DNA of 64,000 bases from Candidatus Cardinium hertigii (GTDB lineage Bacteria; Bacteroidota; Bacteroidia; Cytophagales; Amoebophilaceae), in contig NZ_CP029619.1 in NCBI RefSeq assembly GCF_003176915.1, forward strand, positions 1,116,001-1,180,000, written 5' to 3'. Position 1 is the first letter of the stretch. Every line of letters starts with the position of its first letter. A program made the translations under genes and the position numbers. The notes beneath the pieces were generated by a model. It saw nothing but the letters and a program-made list of their open reading frames with translations, did not search any database and was not told where the DNA came from. Shown here piece after piece: positions 52,793-62,631 of this stretch.

Positions 52793-53064
52793 AATTTTTT
52801 GTTTTTTATTTATACATACTTCGCTAAGTAGTTAGTGCCTACTTAGAAAAGTTATAGAGCTTTGTTTTTTATTTTTTATTCTTAAACCATGCGGCTTTTA
52901 CCTTCTCTCATTAAGGATGATAGTAAAAAAATAGGAAGTTTCCAAAGGAATGTTAGGCATGCTGCATGGTAGGGGGGTAGCAGCGGTTTATGCCGTTTAT
53001 TGTGCTTGAGTGTATTATGTTTGATTTACAATTGTAATTTAGGATGATCAATCGCATACAAAAA

Positions 53065-53714
53065 CTAGGCAACGGGTTGACCGGTCATAGGTACAAATCT
53101 AACAGGTAGAAGCTCCTCCCGTTTGTAGTTATTGGCTTTATTTAGTTTGGTGAGGCGTAGGAGCATTTGGCTCCATTTTTTTTCCTTTAATGGCATAACA
53201 ACGTTCCGCCTATGTTTACTTGATGGAGTAGGCTAGCAATTATATGTGGGGAAGCGGCCGTAAGGATGATGGCATCAAAAGGTGCCGCTGCTGCCCATCC
53301 CTTGTACCCATTGTCTATTTTGGTATGGATATTCGTGTAGCCTAGTTTTTTAAATAATGCTTTTTTATTTAGATTTTTTATTATTTCAATCGTATATACA
53401 GTGCTACTGAGTTGACTTAATAGGGCTGCTTGGTAGCCAGATCCTGTTCCTATTTCGAGTACTTTTGCCTTTGGAGGTAAGCGTAGTGCTTCCGTCATAA
53501 ACGCTACTATGTAAGGCTGAGAAATAGTTTGACCATAACCTATGGCCAAGGGGCTGTCTGTATAAGCATAGGGTTGTAGCGCTTTTGGAACAAAAAGATG
53601 CCTAGGAACGTTTTCCATAGCATGCAAAACGTTTTCATCTCGTATGCCTCTTGCCTCTATTTGCGTTTTTACCATTTGTAGACGTGCTGCAGTGTATCCG
53701 TTATCTGCTTGCAT
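53065..53714 (-). pseudogene. pcm: Protein-L-isoaspartate O-methyltransferase, frameshifted
   Basis: The ancestor repaired isoaspartyl residues with SAM. The first frame (53714 down to 53187, 175 residues) carries RGIRDENVLHAMENVPRHLF, the SAM motif EIGTGSGYQAALL and ILTAASPHI, then stops at GGTLLCH. One frame over, the family C-terminus continues: PLKEKKWSQMLLRLTK and EELLPVRFVPMTGQPVA up to a stop at 53065. A single base is missing near 53190, in the middle of a conserved GGTLV-PLxxK segment. The total of 216 codons fits the family. Either the gene is recently dead, makes a truncated protein, or the base is a sequencing error. Confidence 0.8.
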
Positions 53715-54239
53715 GGCTTATAACTTTTAGTAAGTTTAATTTATATCTTTTTGTTGCTGTAAGCAATAAACTGTTGGCCTAATTTAGCCACTATCTTACC
53801 ATTGTCTTATTAGTTAAGGATAGGGCCTAAGCTGATCAAGCATGCTTTAAAAAACGGAAGTAATGATGCCAAAAAGTCTACTGATTATAAGGCAGGGTAA
53901 TACAGATGAAGGATCAACAATATAGCCACTAATCAGCTAGTTAATCCTCCCTAAAGTATTATATATTTTATTGTTAATCAACATAAGAATCATGTTTGAA
54001 GTATGGAATAGCATCAATTGAATGTAATCCACCTCAATCACTTAGCACTAGCTATAATGGCACTGCAAGAAGTGTACCCATAAGAGAAGCACATTACTGT
54101 TTGCGTAACGAATGCAATATCCAAATGTTCTTTTTTTCCAAAAAAGAATGGAATTACGCACTTTGGTTTTAGTTTAACAAAGCAATTTATCCAATGCTTC
54201 CTAAAACGCAATAAATTTAAACCGCTTTGGATAGACCAT
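53715..54239. other. Intergenic region, mostly featureless
   Basis: No convincing gene. A minus-strand frame of 85 residues (54038-54295) begins inside IS remnant DNA and has no recognisable content. The rest is AT-rich. Confidence 0.3.
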
Positions 54240-54690
54240 GTCTCTAAGTACCGCTTACTTGCTTCCATAAGCTTGTTGCGTGTGGATTTTAGCAAGGCCT
54301 ATATAACGGGCTCCTGAAGAACTAGGGGAAGTTGCTTTATCTGCCTATACGCTGCTGCTTGATTGCAGGGCTATGGACTACAGGCGGGCTTGCATGAATA
54401 AACGCAAGCCTTTAGGATTATACAAACGCAGCGCTTTGTTTACGTGTAACCAAGGGATTAGCTTATTCATTTGATCAAAGAAAGCATGCTTGCATTTACG
54501 TTGATTATCTGATATATATGCTAAACTTAAAAGACCACCTGGTTTAATTGCCCCTAGATGTACCCTAAAAAATCCTAAAAATAATGACCTAAATCAATAT
54601 ACATACTTAATTTAAGTTAACTTTTGATTAAAAATACATGTGCATGGTTAGATAAATTCTTTACAGTCTATTGCAACGGACTCATAATAT
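54240..54690 (-). mobile_element. IS5-family insertion sequence remnant, copy 1
   Basis: Read on the minus strand, 54530-54360 encodes KHAFFDQMNKLIPWLHVNKA, which fits the N-terminus of IS5-group transposases, followed by a stop. About 50 bp on, ARYIGLAKIHTQQAYGSK resembles the transposase C-terminal region, so the middle is deleted. The flank 54551-54685 is nearly identical to 63064-63190, marking the same IS end, which stops at TTGCAACGGACTCA. Not functional. Confidence 0.65.
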
Positions 54691-54846
54691 AAGATGTTAA
54701 CGTTCTGTATACATATGCGTAGCGAATGGTTAAGCAGCAATGCATGTTGAATGCATCATTCTTTCGGTTAATGCTTTAGTTTAGATCAAAGCTGGAGCGT
54801 TGGGTTGGGTAATTTTGGGGACAGCACAGCCTCGAGCAAACAGCTA

Positions 54847-55464
54847 CTACTTTGCTACGAGTATGAAGATCACTTTTCCTGTAGATAGGTTACGATAAGA
54901 CGCATTATTATGGTTTGTTTTGCTAAACGTAAGGCTACGCAGTTCATCCGCATAGATTTTTTCTACGAGGGGCGTAATGGTTTTCTCTATGGTTCGAACT
55001 GCAACCACCTCCCCATTTGCATCTACCTTAATTTCAAAAACTATTTTACCACATTCTTCCGTTGGGTCTTTCGGTATAGGTACTCTATCCCATTGCCATC
55101 CAGGCAATTCCAGGATAGCTCGGCTTGGTTTCTTGTTGTGTTTACCTGTATGGTACAAGCCCCGTGCGTCTATTGTATTTTTATTTTGTTTGGGTAGTTT
55201 TTTTATTTTCTTTGCGTAAGGAGAGGGGGAGGATAGGGTTGAAGGGATAGTAACTTTTGGTTTTGTTTTTGAAGTAGTTTTTTTTGTTATGCTATGGGAG
55301 GGTTGGTCCGCTTCTAATGCAATGGTATAAGGCAGCCCATTACTGTTAGAAGGGAAAAAAATAGGTTGTTGGATACAACAGAGCATGCCCATAAAAAAAA
55401 GATGCACCCCTATGGAAACAGCCATTCCCTGTTTATGCATAGTGGCGGATTCAATTTCTTTCAT
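54847..55464 (-). CDS. TonB-type energy transducer
   Basis: Links the proton-motive force to outer-membrane receptors. The 205 residues have an N-terminal TM (about 15-32), a Lys/Pro/Ser-rich periplasmic spacer (about 50-110) and a C-terminal TonB domain with GKIVFEIKVDANGEVVAVRT and LSTGKVIFILVAK at the end. It follows exbD with a 4-bp overlap (55461-55464) and exbB further upstream. No TonB-dependent receptor is in the window. Confidence 0.82.
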   Translation of the reverse strand: MKEIESATMHKQGMAVSIGVHLFFMGMLCCIQQPIFFPSNSNGLPYTIALEADQPSHSITKKTTSKTKPKVTIPSTLSSPSPYAKKIKKLPKQNKNTIDARGLYHTGKHNKKPSRAILELPGWQWDRVPIPKDPTEECGKIVFEIKVDANGEVVAVRTIEKTITPLVEKIYADELRSLTFSKTNHNNASYRNLSTGKVIFILVAK

Positions 55465-55859
55465 TTGTTTGGCTCTAATGCGGTTGCTAAAGCAACAGAG
55501 GCCTCTAACCTATGTGCTATATCTGCTACTTTTACCATATGTGCGATAGCAAGCCGTCTATCCATATGGAGCACTACCATTTTATGAGATGCTTTTGCTA
55601 ATTTGGCCTGCAGCAATTGCTCTAATTGAGGGAAGGGTACGATGTTGCCCTCTATATAGTATTGCAATGCAGCTGTAACCGTTATATGTACGGGTGCGAC
55701 AGCTGTTTTTTTGTTTGTGCTTAAGGGTAAATTAATAGGAATGGCCTGCGTGTGGTATTTTGAGCCAATCAGTACGAAAATAAGTAATAAGCATAGGACA
55801 TCTGTCATAGATGCCATATTAAAGGAGCTATCTATTTTATTTTTTACCTTGATTAACAT
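55461..55859 (-). CDS. ExbD/TolR family biopolymer transport protein
   Basis: The periplasmic partner of the ExbB proton channel. The 132 residues have an N-terminal TM with the essential Asp (MASMTDVLCLLLIFVLIG, Asp20), followed by a periplasmic domain (ALQYYIEGNIVPFPQLEQLL, then VVLHMDRRLAIAHMVKVADI). Overlaps the tonB-like gene by 4 bp (ATGA), so the two are coupled. Whether it serves TonB or a Tol-type function cannot be said; the adjacent TonB favours the former. Confidence 0.87.
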   Translation of the reverse strand: MLIKVKNKIDSSFNMASMTDVLCLLLIFVLIGSKYHTQAIPINLPLSTNKKTAVAPVHITVTAALQYYIEGNIVPFPQLEQLLQAKLAKASHKMVVLHMDRRLAIAHMVKVADIAHRLEASVALATALEPNK

Positions 55860-55887
55860 TTCTAATTTGCTTAATAAAGCAGTATTA

Positions 55888-56502
55888 TTACCTAACCTTA
55901 GTTAAGAAAAGCGTTGCGAGATAGTTTAATTTTTGTGCTGCATGGTTAACCCGTGCTACAAAAAAGTTATACCCTACGTAAGCGGTAATGCCGATTATAA
56001 GCCCTACTATGGTTGTAACCATTGCTTCATAGATACCGTTAGAAAAATATTGTGAAGACAGCTGGTTTTGCTCTTGTGCAATAGCCATAAAGGCTTGCAC
56101 CATACCCATTACACTCCCCAGAAAACCTATCATAGGAGCAACGCCAGATATGGTAGCTAAGAAGGAGAGCTTTTCCTCTAGTAATGCTATCTGCCTATTG
56201 GATTCTCCCTCTAGCAGCAACGCTAAGTTTGTAGAAGAGAGATTCCGCTGTTCTAACCCTTTATAGAGGACCTTTTGTATCATATTATATTGAGGAAGAC
56301 AAAGCTGGTAAACACTTTCTAAATCATTGCTATTGAGTTGTTTTTCTACTTCATTTGCAAAGTCCTTGATATGATACAGGTGGGTACGATAGCTTAACCA
56401 ACGTTCTACCATTATATAAACGCTAAGGAGAGATAATACCATAAGTGGAAGCATTAGCCATCCCCCTTTGAGTAAGAGACTTAAAAATGTAGTGGATAAC
56501 AT
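55888..56502 (-). CDS. ExbB/TolQ/MotA family proton channel protein
   Basis: The inner-membrane channel of the TonB complex. The 204 residues have three TM helices: about 10-36, 112-137 (ISGVAPMIGFLGSVMGMVQAF, the conserved proton-pore helix with its TxxxxGxxGTV-like pattern) and 160-185. It precedes exbD by 28 bp and the three genes read exbB-exbD-tonB on the minus strand. No damage is seen. Confidence 0.88.
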   Translation of the reverse strand: MLSTTFLSLLLKGGWLMLPLMVLSLLSVYIMVERWLSYRTHLYHIKDFANEVEKQLNSNDLESVYQLCLPQYNMIQKVLYKGLEQRNLSSTNLALLLEGESNRQIALLEEKLSFLATISGVAPMIGFLGSVMGMVQAFMAIAQEQNQLSSQYFSNGIYEAMVTTIVGLIIGITAYVGYNFFVARVNHAAQKLNYLATLFLTKVR

Positions 56503-56543
56503 AAAAGTAATATCTTAATACTAGCTAAAAAAAGCAATATAAA

Positions 56544-57221
56544 TTAATATTTCATTATAAAAATATTTTTATACAGCGGTTTAAATTCCTTTAGTTTTTG
56601 TTCGGCTTCATACTCTGTTCTGCTATGTCCTATGGTAACACGGTAATATTTTTGCGTTGAGTTAGGTAATATAAGACATACTCCTAAATTTTTTTTGGTT
56701 AGTTGTTGGATGGCCTGCGTAGCCAGTTTTTTATCCAAGTAGCTCACTACTACTAGGTGATAGATACCTTGTGGGATACGCAATACTTCATAGCTACCTG
56801 GCTTTACGAATGGCTTTGGCTGCTTTTTTGCCTCCAATTGCTTTTGTACAGCAGTAATGCTTTCCTTTTTTTTAATCGGGTTGCTAGGTTTGAATGCCTC
56901 GTCACCACTCACTGTTTCATTAACCTCTAAGGCATTACAGCTATCTTTCGTAGTCATTTCTTCTGCAGGGAAAGCGCTTACGCTGTGTGCCGATTCCTTA
57001 TTTTCTGTAACAGGTGTGGGCTGGGCGATAGGAGCTTCAGTAGGCTTGATAGGAAACCACATAACAAAATAAGCACGGTACAGTAGGATGCTTATACCAA
57101 CTATTGATAGGAATGCAATAACAAGGGATAGCGGTTTCTTATTACTTCTTTTTATCGATAATGTATGAAAATCTGGTTCAGGTAGTCCGAATTTATGATC
57201 ATTAACTGGTTCTGTAGCCAT
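56544..57221 (-). CDS. SPOR-domain membrane protein
   Basis: Binds denuded septal peptidoglycan through a C-terminal SPOR domain. The 225 residues have a cytoplasmic N-terminus (MATEPVNDHKFGLPEP), one TM (about 31-53), a polar linker (about 55-145) and a SPOR-like module with YHLVVVSYLDKKLATQAIQQ, RVTIGHSRTEYEAEQKLKEF and a final NIFIMKY. It lies 41 bp upstream of exbB on the same strand and may share its transcript. Confidence 0.8.
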   Translation of the reverse strand: MATEPVNDHKFGLPEPDFHTLSIKRSNKKPLSLVIAFLSIVGISILLYRAYFVMWFPIKPTEAPIAQPTPVTENKESAHSVSAFPAEEMTTKDSCNALEVNETVSGDEAFKPSNPIKKKESITAVQKQLEAKKQPKPFVKPGSYEVLRIPQGIYHLVVVSYLDKKLATQAIQQLTKKNLGVCLILPNSTQKYYRVTIGHSRTEYEAEQKLKEFKPLYKNIFIMKY

Positions 57222-57698
57222 AGTAATTAATTAATAGTAATTAGATGATCTTGTATTATTTAATGTATGTTAAGCTTGCTAGCGCTTAATATAATGGTTT
57301 TTTTTTGTCTGTAAAAGGGTTCATGGCAGCTTGTTCGTAAGCGTAGAAACATATAAAAAATTATTCTATCGATCTATCACAACGGTATCAGAATCTAACT
57401 TATCATTTGAATGTGAGAAAAAGGTAAACAAAAAATTAACCTATTGCGTAATAAATACTTCAGGAACGATTAATTAGGAAGGGTGCATCAAAATGGTATG
57501 ATAGGTAGTGTAAAGGGAATGTTTTAATATATACCAACATGTATGTAATTACGAATGCATGTTGTGTTATTGAATGCAGGTCACTTGTTTACCTTGTTAA
57601 TTTTATTTCCTTTCTACAATAGGACAAGTTAATATAACCTCATTATAATGCAATGTTAAGGGGAAACCGCTCTTTTACTAGGATAAATTATTGTCAAT
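57222..57698. other. Intergenic region without a gene
   Basis: About 480 bp, AT-rich. A quasi-palindrome TTAAGC...GCGCTTAA is near 57270-57289. I see no ORF, tRNA or strong terminator. It contains the upstream region of the SPOR-exbB-exbD-tonB set and the end of the Rpn pseudogene. Confidence 0.3.
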
Positions 57699-58663
57699 TT
57701 ATAATTGAAGGGAAGCAATAAAAGCCGTATCAAGTCCAGTAATTTTCGCAATAAAGGAGACCTTAGCACCATGCACTAGCATGGCTTTAGCTATTTCAAT
57801 TTTGCCCTTCTCTATCCCCTTCTCCATACCTTGCATTATTCCCTGCTGTCTGCCTTTCTCCATTCCTTTCTCCATTCCTTTCTCCATTCCTTGCATTATC
57901 CCCTGCTGTCTGCCTTCCTCAATGTATTTTTGTGCAATGGTTCTCATAATCGTAGCTGTTTCTTCTTTAGATAAATGGCTCGAGATGACCCGTTCTAATG
58001 CCGCCTGTTTTTCTTCCGGTAACTTAGCATCGCTATACCATACCAAAGCCTTTATACAAATATAACCTTTTTCTTTATCTACTAATAGAGCGTGTTGGCA
58101 GTGTGTAAATAGGTTTTCCCATAATTTGAGTATATCGCGTTTATGGATGTGTTTGAGCAGGTATTCAAACATAGCCAAATGTTTCTTTTGTAAAATGGCA
58201 TCATCTGATATGCTCTGTAAATCAATCAGTTGATACTCTTCTCCCATTAATTTTTGGGCTTGTTCAGGGTTGCTAAACAATTGCCATATATTCCTGGGTG
58301 CATGGTATGGTTTAGAGCCGTGGTAAATTACAATGGGACATATTAAAGGTAACCTGTTTTTATTTTTCCTATTGCGTTCGCATAACAAAAGCAGGTATTT
58401 CCATAAACGCAAATAACCTGTGCCTCAATTAATACATAGACAAAATCTTTTTCCTGATTTTTGGTTTTAACAGCATAGAGGAGATCGGTTAGTTTTCTTT
58501 TTAGGTTATCTTCAACAAAAGATTCTTTTTCTATGGTGATCTGACTTAAATCAACAAGCGCTTTAAAGTCAGCTGGTAAATAGTGTTCTAGGAATTCCTG
58601 TGCAGCTAGTTGATCCGTTAAGATCTTTTTGATTAAAGCATCCTATTTTAGATGGTGGGTCAT
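57699..58663 (-). pseudogene. Rpn/YhgA-like PD-(D/E)XK nuclease family, broken
   Basis: These proteins are linked to recombination and mobile DNA. The start at 58663 reads MTHHLK then TAG at 58643-58645 (CAG to TAG), then continues in frame as DALIKKILTDQLAAQEFLEH and DLLYAVKTKNQEKDFVYVLI until about 58425, where a short deletion and frameshift remove the expected STPDYWMPL-like segment. The second frame (58412-57699) continues RLWKYLLLLCERNRKNKNRL and ends with repeated GMEKGMEKG segments (57800-57920), typical of the family C-terminus. A 237-residue C-terminal product is possible, but without the nuclease N-terminus. Confidence 0.75.
57800..57925. repeat. Short tandem repeats inside the Rpn gene
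   Basis: An internal array in which GRQQGIMQGMEKGMEKG-coding DNA is repeated with two unit lengths (12 bp for MEKG and a longer block for RQQGIMQG). Such length-variable segments are common in the C-terminus of Rpn proteins. Confidence 0.8.
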
Positions 58664-58840
58664 ACTGTCTTATGGTTTAAACGCAAAATGGGCATAAAGA
58701 GCATAAATTGTCTTCTTGCAAAGCTGACTTGTTGTGTCTATTGTTTGCACCTAACGTATTGTTTGATTTACATAACAAAATAGAAATGTGTACTCTACGT
58801 AATGTCTTACCTAAAAAAGTACCTATGTTCCAAATGAATG

Positions 58841-61800
58841 CTATTGTTTGTTTATAAGCAATACTTCCTCTGCTGCCTGCTTCAAAAGAATAGCCATACC
58901 TGGTTCTCTACAGCGCTGGGCCAGCTCCACATCGATGGTTAAGCTTTCTTTGGCCATGGCTTGTATAATGGCGGGATCTTTGTAACCGGAAGCATGCTTT
59001 AAGTCATATAACCGCTCTGCCAGCTTCACATATAGTACAGATAAATGCCACTTTTTCAAGGATTCCTTCAAGCGATTGGGTATAGCCAGCAGCGATTCTT
59101 CTAAACGCTTTCGGCTATCGATAGCGATTGTATTTTCTACAAAGCAGTAAATTCCCCTTTTGTAATTACCTTTGATATAGGAAAGCGGCAGTCTGGTATA
59201 GCGGACCAAATCATACAGCAGCGTCGCATAAACCAGTTTAGCATAGCCATCTGTCCAAGTAGCTACCCACTCGGCAATCTTTACGGCCCGTACATAAAAA
59301 AGCTGCCCCGATGCATGCCGTTTAAACCCATAGCAGCGCCGCAATAAGAGCAGTATCTCTGCAATAAGAAAAGGATCTATATTTTTAAAGGAACGCACCC
59401 AATCATGAAAAGCGGACAGTTGTGCGAGCGATGCGGTCTTTTCATGGGGCGTAATAGAGGCTTCCTCCTGCGTACCCGCTTCCCTCGGCAAGGAAAGTGC
59501 TAGCATCTCCTCTCTTACTTGGGTTACATCTAGGGGGAGTAGGCAGACCAGCTGCTCTGCATGGGGCCATAGCAAAAGCCCATAGTGCGCATACACAATC
59601 GATGCTAACTTTTCTTTGTGTAGGTTTACCTTTTGCGGAGATAGGGCAGAAACCACCGGTTGGGTAACGGCAGGACCTTCCACGTCATATATGGTTTGTA
59701 AGATAGGCAGGGGGATCTGTTTATTTTCTGTATGTACTACCAACGCCAATGCAGGGAAAGTAATACAATCAGGGGATTCTTTTTCTTCAAGCGGTTCTCT
59801 TTTTTTGTAGCGCAGTTGGGTAGGCTGCAGCTGTAACGTAATAGGGGAGAAGCGGGAAGCACTGGCTTCCCTTACATAGCTAAGCGCCATGCATAGGAGT
59901 TGTACCAACTGCGCCCTATCGCCTAGCATCGTAGCGGGCATAATGTCGGCTTCTTCTACCCATAAACCAGGTAAGTAGCCTTTTTCTTTTTGGTAGGCTA
60001 CCTCTCCTGCATCGATAAGCGCTTCTAATGGAATAACCGTTGGTTGTAAAAGGAGCTGGTCTTGGCGTTTGGCCCGCTGCTTTAAATAGTAGGCCCATTC
60101 TGCAAATTTATCGATGATGCTTTGGAAGTCTTCCTTAAGGAAGGGAGTGGTACTATCTACAAAGGCAATAGATTGCGTAACATTTTGGATGGCTTTTTCT
60201 AAAATAGTTCCCTCTTGGGCTAAGGTGCTTTGGGAAGAAGCAATAGGCAGCTCTTCGCTATAGGCTAGCTTTTTTAGTTCGTAGGCTTCTTGTGTAGCTT
60301 GTTTCTGCAGGAAATAAAGATTACGGGATTCTTTTTGTATAATACTATTTTTTGCCCAAACACTGATCATTAAAAGCAGTAAGCCAAACCCTAGTATAGA
60401 CAATAATAGTGTGAGGGAAGGGCATACTACCGTTGCTTTACAATAACAAATAGCTACTAGCATACCCCCTGCCGTAATAGCTAGCGCTCTTAGGCTCCAA
60501 TAGAACGGAAGTGTCCACAATAGAACCGTTCCATGGGTAAAAAATAAAATAAAGGGGACTAAAAGTGTTTGGCATAGGAAGCAGCTAAAGAGAAGATGGA
60601 GCGGGAATCCAACTAACAAACTAAAAAACCAACAGATCCCTATTGCCCTATCTGGTATGATATGGTAGCCATAGACAGCACATCCCATATAAAGCAAACC
60701 TATACCAGAAAACAGTAATAAGCCATAGCTGTATATACTGTGTCCGGTATAATCATAGCCATAGCCAAGGCTAGCAGCTCCTATAACAAGTAAATAGAGA
60801 CCTGTTAACAGTAACACTACCCTAGATGGCTTAAGCTTTATTAAATTTTCTTTCGAAAAAAAGCGTTCCCTTTCTTGCTTATTGCGCCTTTTGATTCTTG
60901 CTTTTTCTTGTTGTTTTTGTTGGTAAATTTTGTCAGTAGGCACCCAGCCGGTTCCTGCTGGTTGCGGTAGTAGGTAGTGGGCAGCTAGCATCGCTAAGCC
61001 GTTGGCCAGCATAGAAGGAAAGGCACCATTGATACCAGTTGATGGTTCAATCCATCGGTTCCAAGCTAAAATAGTTAATATCCCAGTAGCCATCCCTATT
61101 AACGCCGTACGGGAACTACCGCGAAAGCCATATACAGCCAAGAGAAAGGGAGCGGTTATAATGGGGACAGAAAAATCGAAAATAAGCTCCAATAAGGAAA
61201 GTAAATCCCTTTTCTGAAAGGCCAATAGCATAGCACAGATACCTGCTATTAAAACAGTATATCGCGCTAAACTAAGTTTGTATTTATCTGCTATTCCTTT
61301 ATGAGCTTGTATACTACCTATTATATCATGGGTCACCAGGACGGCACACGCATTTAAACGAGAATCAGCTGTAGACATGGCCATAGCCAGTAAACTAACA
61401 GCCATGAGTCCTTTAAAAACAGAAGGAATATTTGCAAATATATAGGGCCAAATTTGATTCACTGGTAATGTTGGCGCTTTTACAAAAAGGAAAAGTGCTA
61501 TTAAAGCCATAAAACCTAGTATTATGAATACGAATATTCCAGTATATATAAATAGCTTTCTAGCCTGTATAGGGCTAGAAGCCATATAGATCCGTTGTAT
61601 AGTAGTGGAGTCTGTATAAGAAGCTAATTCGGCTAGGAATAACGCAACTATTGGCAATAATTTGTCTATATGCAAACAGCTATTTAACTGAAATCTTGGT
61701 TCTTTTTGCAAGATGGAAGCTACCGCTCCCAGTGATTGGTTGGTTGACTTAAATATAAACCAGGTTACTAAGGGAATAATGGCCGTAAAAGTTATAAACT

Positions 61801-62371
61801 GTAATACATCGGTAAAAGTGACGGAACGAATACCCCCAAACATGGAATAGAGGATAAGTATAAGTGTAGCTATTACCGTTATGATACATTGTATCATCTT
61901 TGCGTTACTATTACCACTTAAATTTATACATACTTCAATAGCTGTAGTAATAGCAATAATTTGCGTAGTCACCGAGATAACGTTTACAATAACGGAAACC
62001 AAAGCAACAACCAATCTGGGCATTTTCCCATAGGCAGTACTGATACTTTCTGCTAAAGAAAGATGTTGCATAAAGGGTCCCATGCGCAATATCAAAGGAC
62101 TTAATAACCAATAACCAATAGGAATAGGTAAAAGATATAATATCCATAGAAACCCCTGTACATGAGTTTGTTGTACATCACGTAATAAACTGCTCCCGCT
62201 AAAGTCAGTGGCCAACAGGGTAGCCACCAGCGTAGCTGTAGCAAAATCTTTATTCCCTACTGCATATTCTCGAAAAGTAGTTACTTTCCTACTGTAATAG
62301 AGCCCTACTACTAAGGTCAGTAGCAGAAAAGCCATTACCATTACAAGGGGTAAATTATTGAATAGTGTCAT
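58841..62371 (-). CDS. Sodium:solute symporter fused to degenerate histidine kinase and SpoT-HD-like domains
   Basis: A 1176-residue membrane protein. Residues about 1-480 are an SSS-family symporter (LATDFSGSSLLRDVQQTHVQ, GGIRSVTFTDVLQFITF, AMAMSTADSRLNACAVLVTHD), as in CbrA-type sensors. About 520-700 adds further TM helices. About 700-960 has the length and layout of a kinase ATPase domain (GDRAQLVQLLCMALSYVREA, then AHYGLLLWPHAEQLVCLLPL), but the N-box Asn and G-boxes are lost. About 965-1176 resembles the RelA/SpoT HD domain: LLYDLVRYTRLPLSYIKGNY for LLHDVVEDT, VLYVKLAERLYDLKHA for VLIKLADRLHNMRT, then AKESLTIDVELAQRC. HD has become YD, so hydrolase activity is doubtful. A long intact frame argues for selection. 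Substrate and partner unknown. Confidence 0.8.
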   Translation of the reverse strand: MTLFNNLPLVMVMAFLLLTLVVGLYYSRKVTTFREYAVGNKDFATATLVATLLATDFSGSSLLRDVQQTHVQGFLWILYLLPIPIGYWLLSPLILRMGPFMQHLSLAESISTAYGKMPRLVVALVSVIVNVISVTTQIIAITTAIEVCINLSGNSNAKMIQCIITVIATLILILYSMFGGIRSVTFTDVLQFITFTAIIPLVTWFIFKSTNQSLGAVASILQKEPRFQLNSCLHIDKLLPIVALFLAELASYTDSTTIQRIYMASSPIQARKLFIYTGIFVFIILGFMALIALFLFVKAPTLPVNQIWPYIFANIPSVFKGLMAVSLLAMAMSTADSRLNACAVLVTHDIIGSIQAHKGIADKYKLSLARYTVLIAGICAMLLAFQKRDLLSLLELIFDFSVPIITAPFLLAVYGFRGSSRTALIGMATGILTILAWNRWIEPSTGINGAFPSMLANGLAMLAAHYLLPQPAGTGWVPTDKIYQQKQQEKARIKRRNKQERERFFSKENLIKLKPSRVVLLLTGLYLLVIGAASLGYGYDYTGHSIYSYGLLLFSGIGLLYMGCAVYGYHIIPDRAIGICWFFSLLVGFPLHLLFSCFLCQTLLVPFILFFTHGTVLLWTLPFYWSLRALAITAGGMLVAICYCKATVVCPSLTLLLSILGFGLLLLMISVWAKNSIIQKESRNLYFLQKQATQEAYELKKLAYSEELPIASSQSTLAQEGTILEKAIQNVTQSIAFVDSTTPFLKEDFQSIIDKFAEWAYYLKQRAKRQDQLLLQPTVIPLEALIDAGEVAYQKEKGYLPGLWVEEADIMPATMLGDRAQLVQLLCMALSYVREASASRFSPITLQLQPTQLRYKKREPLEEKESPDCITFPALALVVHTENKQIPLPILQTIYDVEGPAVTQPVVSALSPQKVNLHKEKLASIVYAHYGLLLWPHAEQLVCLLPLDVTQVREEMLALSLPREAGTQEEASITPHEKTASLAQLSAFHDWVRSFKNIDPFLIAEILLLLRRCYGFKRHASGQLFYVRAVKIAEWVATWTDGYAKLVYATLLYDLVRYTRLPLSYIKGNYKRGIYCFVENTIAIDSRKRLEESLLAIPNRLKESLKKWHLSVLYVKLAERLYDLKHASGYKDPAIIQAMAKESLTIDVELAQRCREPGMAILLKQAAEEVLLINKQ

Positions 62372-62631
62372 TGTGAATAATAAAAAATTAGTTCTGTACA
62401 GCTATAGCCTATGATACAATAACTATAGTTTAACCACAGCTAAGTATACAATATATAAAGCAATATATAAAGCTATAAAACCAAGTGATTTATATTTATG
62501 TATCAACATGTTTCAAAAAGAACTTTCTACCATAACCGTTGCATCAGGTAGCGCAGATTATATTATATAGTATTATACAATGATAGATAATGTAAAAAAC
62601 ATGACCGAAATTATAATCTAGGAGATGGCGC
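62372..62631. other. Upstream region of the symporter fusion gene
   Basis: AT-rich, with a small tandem CAATATATAAAG repeat near 62448-62475. It presumably contains the promoter. No gene is seen. Confidence 0.35.

Noticed and set aside
54038-54295. 85-residue minus-strand frame as a real gene
   Set aside because: It starts inside IS remnant DNA, overlaps transposase-like coding in another frame and shows no recognisable content.
57781-58065. Plus-strand Ile/Pro/Ser/Phe-rich frame
   Set aside because: It is the complement of the MEKG-type repeat in the Rpn gene.
59616-62147. Several frames inside the symporter fusion gene on both strands
   Set aside because: Shadow frames of a long intact gene; none has a signal, domain or separate context.
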